NCBI GenBank assembly: GCA_007120485.1
Contig: SKNP01000154.1
Coordinates: 1 to 10,367, forward strand
DNA length: 10,367 bases
Source of the DNA: Nitriliruptoraceae bacterium
GTDB taxonomy: Bacteria > Actinomycetota > Nitriliruptoria > Nitriliruptorales > Nitriliruptoraceae
Direction: 5' to 3'
This document shows positions 5,641-10,367 of the stretch, in pieces. A program made the translations under genes and the position numbers. Positions within the stretch are counted from its first letter, which is position 1, and each line of letters starts with the position of its first letter. The notes beneath the pieces were generated by a model. That model made no database searches. It saw only the letters and a list, made by a program, of their open reading frames with translations, and had not been told where the DNA came from.

Positions 5641-7091
5641 ACGGGCCATCCTGGATCCTGGCGGCCGTCGCCCTGGTGCTGCTGCTCGCCTCGGGGTACC
5701 TCGCCGCGGTCGAGACGGTCGTCAGCCGCCTGAACGTCGTCCGTGCCCTGCGCCTGGCGGACGGAGAGTCAGCCGGTCCGCCACGAGCCCTGTTGTGGCT
5801 GACCGAGCACCGCGCGACGTCGCTCGACGCCCTGATGGCGGTGACGGTCATCGTGCGGGTCGCCCTGGTCACGGTCGTGATCGTGGCGGCCGAACGGGTC
5901 ATCGGTGGCACGGCCGCCGTGGTCGCTGCTGCCGGCGCGGTGCTGCTGGCGAGCCTGCTCATCGGGGAGATCGCGCCCCGGACGGTCGCCTTGCGCCACC
6001 TCGAGCCGGTCGGGTTGGCGCTCGCGACCTCCGCCAGGCTGTTGGTGCGCCTGGCCTCGCCACCCACCCGGGTCCTGGTCGGCGTCGGCCGTGCTCTGGT
6101 GCCGCACCGCCACGAGGTGTCCGGGCCACACGCCTCCGACGACGAACTGCGGGAGTTCGAAGAGCACGACGAGGACGAGCAGCTCGAACCGGAGGAACGG
6201 GCGATGATCCGCTCGATCTTCGAGCTGCCCGACACCCTCGTGCGTGAGATCATGCAGCCGCGTCCGGACATGGTCACGGTCGGCGACGACGTCGACCTCG
6301 ACGCCGTCGTCACGACCGCGGTCGAACGGGGCTACTCGCGGCTGCCGGTCCACGACCCCAAGGACCCCGACCGGATCGTCGGCGTGGTGTACGCCAAGGA
6401 CCTGTTGCGCCGCCTGGCCACCCTGCCCGAACGACGGCGGTGGCACGATCTGATCCGTGTCCCGACGTTCGTCCCGGAGACCAAGCGGATCGACGAGCTC
6501 CTCCGTGAGCTGCAGGCTGGCACCGTCCACCTGGCGCTGGTCGTCGACGAGTACGGCGAGCTGGTCGGTCTGGTCACGATCGAGGACATCCTCGAGGAGA
6601 TCGTCGGTGAGATCATCGACGAGCACGATCACGAGGAACCGTTGGTCGAGCCGCTCGCCGGCGACCGGCTGCGGGTCGATGCCCGTCTCGGGGTTGACGA
6701 CCTCAACGAACTGCTGGGCATGGAGCTGCCGGAGGAAGGCTGGGACACCGTCGGGGGGCTGGTGTTCGCCACCCTCGGGCGCATACCGGTCGAGGGCGAA
6801 CGGCTCGAGCTCGACGGCTCGGTCATCACGGTGGAGTCCGTCCAGGGCCGCCGCGTGGGTAAGGTGCTCATCGACCCTCGACGGGAGATCGAGGAGCCGG
6901 TCGACGATCGCCACGAGGAGCTACCGACGTCGCCGGGCGAGCAGGTGACCGAAGCGTTCGCCGACGCGGCATCGCGACGGACGACCGACCCGAGCCCGAC
7001 CGACCCGGGCCCGACCGGCCCAGACCCTGGGGTAGGAGGTCCTACGTCCCGGGGACCTGCGGCCGCGTCCGACGCGGAGGACGCTCCCTAG
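5637..7091 (+). CDS. CNNM/CorC-type hemolysin-family membrane protein with paired CBS domains
   Basis: This is a CNNM-transmembrane, CBS-pair and CorC_HlyC protein (UPF0053, often annotated hemolysin). Relatives transport or regulate Mg2+ or Co2+ at the cytoplasmic membrane. In the 484 residues, hydrophobic segments are at about 5-25, 64-86, 91-110 and, weaker, 123-150. GEIAPRTVALRHLEPV (110-125) is the CNNM signature. The acidic linker 168-188 leads to REIMQPRPDMVTV (203-215) and two CBS domains at about 205-262 and 272-332, containing GYSRLPVHD and ALVVDEYGELVGLVTIEDILEE. The CorC_HlyC domain is at about 338-414, with GWDTVGGLVFATLGRIPVEG. A 70-residue Pro/Asp/Thr-rich tail, absent from most relatives, carries a five-residue repeat. 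GTG 5637 overlaps the ybeY stop and has no good SD, so translation is probably coupled. In other actinobacteria the same protein lies between ybeY and era; era is not seen here. Substrate is unproven. Confidence 0.9.
   Translation: MNGPSWILAAVALVLLLASGYLAAVETVVSRLNVVRALRLADGESAGPPRALLWLTEHRATSLDALMAVTVIVRVALVTVVIVAAERVIGGTAAVVAAAGAVLLASLLIGEIAPRTVALRHLEPVGLALATSARLLVRLASPPTRVLVGVGRALVPHRHEVSGPHASDDELREFEEHDEDEQLEPEERAMIRSIFELPDTLVREIMQPRPDMVTVGDDVDLDAVVTTAVERGYSRLPVHDPKDPDRIVGVVYAKDLLRRLATLPERRRWHDLIRVPTFVPETKRIDELLRELQAGTVHLALVVDEYGELVGLVTIEDILEEIVGEIIDEHDHEEPLVEPLAGDRLRVDARLGVDDLNELLGMELPEEGWDTVGGLVFATLGRIPVEGERLELDGSVITVESVQGRRVGKVLIDPRREIEEPVDDRHEELPTSPGEQVTEAFADAASRRTTDPSPTDPGPTGPDPGVGGPTSRGPAAASDAEDAP
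6983..7027 (+). repeat. Three 15-bp coding tandem repeats in the CNNM protein tail
   Basis: GACCGACCCGAGCCC, GACCGACCCGGGCCC and GACCGGCCCAGACCC follow one another with an exact 15-base period. They encode a run of the pentad T-D-P-x-P (protein residues about 450-464). The frame is kept, so copy-number change would only lengthen or shorten the disordered tail. Confidence 0.75.
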
Positions 7092-7102
7092 CGTGGCTCC
7101 TG

Positions 7103-7122
7103 GCACGGCCGCACCGCCGTGC
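7103..7122 (+). terminator. Perfect GC-rich hairpin between the CNNM gene and PFOR
   Basis: GCACGGC (7103-7109) and GCCGTGC (7116-7122) form a perfect 7-bp stem with a 6-base loop, beginning 11 bases after the CNNM stop. There is no U tract. The place suggests a U-less terminator separating the housekeeping operon from PFOR, or a leader hairpin five bases before the PFOR ribosome binding site. Confidence 0.45.
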
Positions 7123-7126
7123 GTTC

Positions 7127-7133
7127 GAAGGGA
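7127..7133 (+). promoter_or_regulatory. Shine-Dalgarno site for PFOR
   Basis: GAAGGGA lies eight bases before the ATG at 7142. It supports this start over the ATG at 7220 (residue 27), which has no SD. Confidence 0.55.
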
Positions 7134-7141
7134 CCCCACCG

Positions 7142-10100
7142 ATGTCGACCACCGCACCTGACGCCCCCGCCATCTCGGAGGACGCCGCCCCCCGGCAGGA
7201 GAAGCCGCCGGTCGCCACGATGGACGGGAACGACGCCGTCTCGCACGTGGCCTACGCGTGTTCCGAGTCGATCGCGATCTACCCCATCACGCCGGCCTCG
7301 CCGATGGGTGAGGCCGCCGACGCCTGGTCCTCCGAGGGTCGCCCGAACCTCTGGGGTGTCGTCCCATCGGTCGTGCAGATGCAGTCCGAGGGAGGCGCGG
7401 CCGGCGCCCTGCACGGCGCGGTGCAGGCCGGGTCGCTGGGGACGACGTTCACCTCGTCCCAGGGCCTGCTGCTGATGCTGCCCAACATGTTCAAGATCGC
7501 CGGCGAACTCACCCCGGCGGTCGTGCATGTGGCGGCCCGGACCGTCGCGACCCACGCGCTGTCGATCTTCGGGGACCACTCCGACGTGATGGCCGCCCGC
7601 ACGACCGGTTGGACGATGCTCGCGTCCGGCTCGCCGCAGGAGGCGCAGGACCTGGCCGCGGTCTCCCACGCGGCGTCGCTCGCCTCGCGCGTGCCGGTGA
7701 TGCACTTCTTCGACGGGTTCCGTACCTCGCACGAGCTCAACCGCGTGGAGCTGCTCGGCAACGACGACCTCGAGGCGCTGCTCTCCGAGGAGGACCTGCT
7801 CGCTCACCGCCAGCGCGGCCTCGACCCCGACCGGCCGGTGCTGCGCGGCTCGGCGCAGAACCCGGACGTGTTCTTCCAGGCGCGGGAAGCGGCCAACCCC
7901 TACCACGATGCGGTCCCCGCGGCGGTGCAGGCCGCGATGGACCGGCTCGCCGAGCGCACCGGTCGCGCGTACCGGCTCGTGGAGTACCACGGCGCCCCGG
8001 ACGCGGAGCGTGTCGTGGTCCTGATGGGCTCGGGTACGGGTGCGGTCCGCGAGGTCGTCGACCACCTCGTGGCGAAGGGCCAGAAGGTCGGGATGGTGGT
8101 GGTGCGCCTGTACCGGCCGTTCCCCGTCGAGGTGTTCCTCGACGCGCTGCCCGACACGGTCCGCGACATCGCCGTGCTGGACCGGACCAAGGAGCCGGGC
8201 GCGGTGGGAGAACCGTTGCTGACCGACGTCCTGTCCGTGCTGGCCGACGCGGTCAACACCGGCAAGCGCGCGGTGCTCCCGGAGGTGATCGGAGGCCGCT
8301 ACGGGCTCTCCAGCAAGGAGTTCACGCCGGGCATGGTCGCCTCGGTGTTCGCGGAGCTGGCGAAGGACGAGCCCAAGCGCCGGTTCACCGTCGGCATCAT
8401 CGATGACGTCGGCCACACCTCGCTGGAGACCGACACCGACTTCCGGTTGCCTCGGGCGACCACGGATCTGGCCGCGATCTTCCACGGCCTCGGGTCCGAC
8501 GGCACCGTCGGCGCGACCAAGAACACCGCGAAGATCCTCGCGGACGAGATGGGCCGCTATGTCCAGGCCTACTTCGTGTACGACTCGAAGAAGTCCGGGG
8601 CGGTGACCGCCTCCCACCTGCGGGTGTCGGAGACCGACATCCGCTCCACCTACCTGATCGAACGCGCCGACGTGGTCGCGGTGCACCAGTTCGGGCTCCT
8701 CGAGAAGCTCGACGTGCTCCGCGAGGCCCGTGAGGGCGGCACCGTCCTGCTCAACGCGCCGTTCGGGGCGGATCAGGTGTGGGACCGGCTGCCGGCGGAC
8801 GTCCAGCGGGTGATCGTCGAGCGTGACCTGTCGCTGCACGTGGTCGACGCGTACGCGATCGCCCGCGAGGCCGGGCTCGGGGGTCGCATCAACACCGTGA
8901 TGCAGGTGGCGTTCTTCCTGGTCACCGGTGTGATCGAACGTGACGAAGCGCTCGCGGCGATCGAGGACGCGATCCGTGCCACCTACGGCTCACGGGGTGA
9001 ACAGGTGGTCACCCGCAACCTCGACGCGGTGGAGCGTGCGGCACGCTCGATCGCCGAGGTCGACGTGCCCGGTCAGGTCACGGCGGCCTGGCAGCGTCCC
9101 GAGCCGATCGAGCGGGCCCTGGGCCTGCGCTCGACCCACCCGGACGAGGTGCCCGACTTCGTCCAGCGCGTCACCGAGCGGCTGATGGCCGGTCAGGGCG
9201 ACCTGCTCCCGGTCTCCGCCATGCCGGTCGACGGCAGCTTCCCGACGGGGACGGCCCGGTGGGAGAAGCGCACGATCGCTTCGGAGATCCCCACCTGGGA
9301 CCCCGATCTGTGCATCGACTGCGGCAAGTGCGCGATCGTCTGCCCGCACGCCGCGATCCAGATCAAGGTGTTCGAGGAGGACAAGGTCGCCGACGCCTCG
9401 GCCGACTTCAAGTGCAAGCCGTTCAAGGACCGTGGGCTCACCGATCACCTCATCTCCGTACAGGTCGCTCCCGACGACTGCACCGGTTGCGGGGTCTGCG
9501 TGGAGTCGTGCCCGGCGGTCAGCCGCAGCGACGTCGGCCACAAGTCGATCGACATGACCCCGATCGACCAGGTGCTGGACGAGGGCGGCGACCGGACCGT
9601 CCTGGACGTCGAGCGAGACCGCTTCCGCGAGTTCGAGGCGATCCCCTACCCCGACCGTACGGAGATCCGCACCGACACCGTCAAGCACAGCCAGACCCTG
9701 CAGCCGCTGTTCGAGTTCTCCGGTGCCTGCGCCGGCTGCGGCGAGACGCCGTACCTGAAGCTGATGACCCAGCTGTTCGGGGACCGCTCCGTGGTCGCCA
9801 ACGCCACCGGGTGCAGCTCGATCTACGGGGGCAACCTGCCGACCACCCCGTGGGGGACCGACGTCAACGGACGCGGCCCGGCCTGGTCGAACTCGTTGTT
9901 CGAGGACAACGCGGAGTTCGGTCTGGGGATCCGCCTGGCGATCGATGAGACCCGGCAGGTGGCGATCCACCTGCTGCACGAGCTCGCCGGCGACCTGGGT
10001 GACGAGCTGGTCACCGGTCTGGTCACAGCCGCCCAGCACGACGAGACCGGGCTCGCGCAGCAGCGGGCGCGCGTGGCGCAGCTGCGTGACCGGCTGACCG

Positions 10101-10367
10101 GCGTCGGTGGTGCCCGTGCCGCCCTGGCGCGCCACCTCGACGTCATCGCCGACGTGCTCGTCCGTCGCGACGTGTGGATCGTCGGCGGCGACGGCTGGGC
10201 GTACGACATCGGCTTCGGCGGCGTCGACCACGTGCTGTCGACCGGCGCCGACGTCAACCTGCTGGTGCTCGACACCGAGGTGTACTCCAACACCGGTGGG
10301 CAGGCATCGAAGGCCACCTCACGCGGGGCGACCGCCAAGTTCGCCACCGCCGGGAAGTCGACGCCCA
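7142..10367 (+). CDS. nifJ: Pyruvate:ferredoxin (flavodoxin) oxidoreductase, single-chain type, 3' end outside window
   Basis: PFOR converts pyruvate and CoA to acetyl-CoA and CO2, passing electrons to ferredoxin or flavodoxin; the reaction can run in reverse. The frame stays open to the edge, giving 1075 codons. Relatives have about 1170-1230, so the last 100 or more residues are missing. YPITPASPMGE (47-57), E83 and R133 match the active-site spacing of the Desulfovibrio africanus enzyme (T31, E64, R114). VAARTVATHALSIFGDHSDV covers 130-149, and the EKR-type block GTVGATKNTAKIL follows the CoA-binding domain. Two 4Fe-4S ferredoxin clusters are C724/C727/C730/C734 and C780/C783/C786/C790. 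The proximal cluster has C863, C866 and C891 at the classical 25-residue spacing; its fourth Cys would lie beyond the edge. The thiamine pyrophosphate site is GDGWAYDIGFGG from 1016, with VYSNTGGQ after it. A polar extension of about 20 residues precedes the usual N-terminus. It is probably a separate transcription unit. Confidence 0.96.
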   Translation, partial: MSTTAPDAPAISEDAAPRQEKPPVATMDGNDAVSHVAYACSESIAIYPITPASPMGEAADAWSSEGRPNLWGVVPSVVQMQSEGGAAGALHGAVQAGSLGTTFTSSQGLLLMLPNMFKIAGELTPAVVHVAARTVATHALSIFGDHSDVMAARTTGWTMLASGSPQEAQDLAAVSHAASLASRVPVMHFFDGFRTSHELNRVELLGNDDLEALLSEEDLLAHRQRGLDPDRPVLRGSAQNPDVFFQAREAANPYHDAVPAAVQAAMDRLAERTGRAYRLVEYHGAPDAERVVVLMGSGTGAVREVVDHLVAKGQKVGMVVVRLYRPFPVEVFLDALPDTVRDIAVLDRTKEPGAVGEPLLTDVLSVLADAVNTGKRAVLPEVIGGRYGLSSKEFTPGMVASVFAELAKDEPKRRFTVGIIDDVGHTSLETDTDFRLPRATTDLAAIFHGLGSDGTVGATKNTAKILADEMGRYVQAYFVYDSKKSGAVTASHLRVSETDIRSTYLIERADVVAVHQFGLLEKLDVLREAREGGTVLLNAPFGADQVWDRLPADVQRVIVERDLSLHVVDAYAIAREAGLGGRINTVMQVAFFLVTGVIERDEALAAIEDAIRATYGSRGEQVVTRNLDAVERAARSIAEVDVPGQVTAAWQRPEPIERALGLRSTHPDEVPDFVQRVTERLMAGQGDLLPVSAMPVDGSFPTGTARWEKRTIASEIPTWDPDLCIDCGKCAIVCPHAAIQIKVFEEDKVADASADFKCKPFKDRGLTDHLISVQVAPDDCTGCGVCVESCPAVSRSDVGHKSIDMTPIDQVLDEGGDRTVLDVERDRFREFEAIPYPDRTEIRTDTVKHSQTLQPLFEFSGACAGCGETPYLKLMTQLFGDRSVVANATGCSSIYGGNLPTTPWGTDVNGRGPAWSNSLFEDNAEFGLGIRLAIDETRQVAIHLLHELAGDLGDELVTGLVTAAQHDETGLAQQRARVAQLRDRLTGVGGARAALARHLDVIADVLVRRDVWIVGGDGWAYDIGFGGVDHVLSTGADVNLLVLDTEVYSNTGGQASKATSRGATAKFATAGKSTP

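Noticed and set aside
7609..8406. 265-residue + strand frame inside PFOR
   Set aside because: It is an out-of-phase Arg/Gly/Ala-rich frame within PFOR, whose own frame is continuous from 7142 to 10367.
7088..8839. 583-residue minus-strand open frame opposite PFOR
   Set aside because: The + strand encodes PFOR with conserved motifs over the whole stretch. Long antisense frames are expected in DNA with this third-position GC, and the product shows no recognisable domain.
8990..10231. 413-residue minus-strand open frame opposite the PFOR 3' half
   Set aside because: It lies entirely opposite the ferredoxin and thiamine-binding parts of PFOR, which are clearly the coding strand.
1..10367. CRISPR array, tRNA, insertion sequence or phage attachment site
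   Set aside because: No direct repeats with unique spacers, no tRNA-like cloverleaf, no transposase and no terminal inverted repeats were seen. The only tandem arrays are the 16-bp and 15-bp repeats described.

Overview
This is a very GC-rich window with about 90% or more G/C at third codon positions. Eight genes are all transcribed on the + strand. Gene order hrcA-dnaJ-rsmE ... phoH-ybeY-CNNM/CorC is the conserved heat-shock and ribosome-maintenance cluster of Actinobacteria. A BldD-type regulator with the cyclic-di-GMP motif lies inside it, so I infer an actinobacterium. The large single-chain pyruvate:ferredoxin oxidoreductase downstream would fit a deep-branching class such as Nitriliruptoria. 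That taxon is a guess from gene content, not a match.

Layout. Positions 1-41 hold the possible last codons of an upstream gene. Positions 28-1218 encode HrcA with an unusual N-terminal extension. A 193-base gap (1219-1411) contains a GC hairpin and an array of 16-bp tandem repeats. It is followed by dnaJ (1412-2542) and rsmE (2544-3287), one base apart. Positions 3288-3508 are non-coding and hold the apparent control region of a BldD-like regulator: an inverted repeat and a possible -10 box, then a Shine-Dalgarno (SD) site at 3498. The regulator runs 3509-3985. A 103-base leader with a 9-bp stem precedes phoH (4089-5186). ybeY (5188-5640) follows one base later, and the CNNM/CBS membrane protein (5637-7091) overlaps ybeY by four bases. 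A 50-base gap with a perfect 7-bp hairpin leads to the PFOR gene (7142 to the window end), which is cut at the right edge.

How the genes relate. HrcA and DnaJ are heat-shock control and chaperone. RsmE methylates 16S rRNA, YbeY is an rRNA-processing metalloendonuclease and PhoH is an RNA-associated P-loop ATPase. Together they form a protein and ribosome quality module. The CNNM protein is probably a divalent-cation transporter or regulator. The BldD-like protein would connect the locus to c-di-GMP if its binding motif is functional. The PFOR is central-carbon redox metabolism and looks like a separate transcription unit, placed where era or related genes are expected in other actinobacteria.

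I see no transposon, phage, CRISPR array, tRNA or rRNA. No gene-free stretch exceeds 300 bases. The long minus-strand open frames are high-GC shadows of the real genes. I did not find a wholly new system. The points most worth a second look are the BldD-like regulator with its palindromic operator candidate, the 16-bp repeat array before dnaJ, and the PFOR placement.
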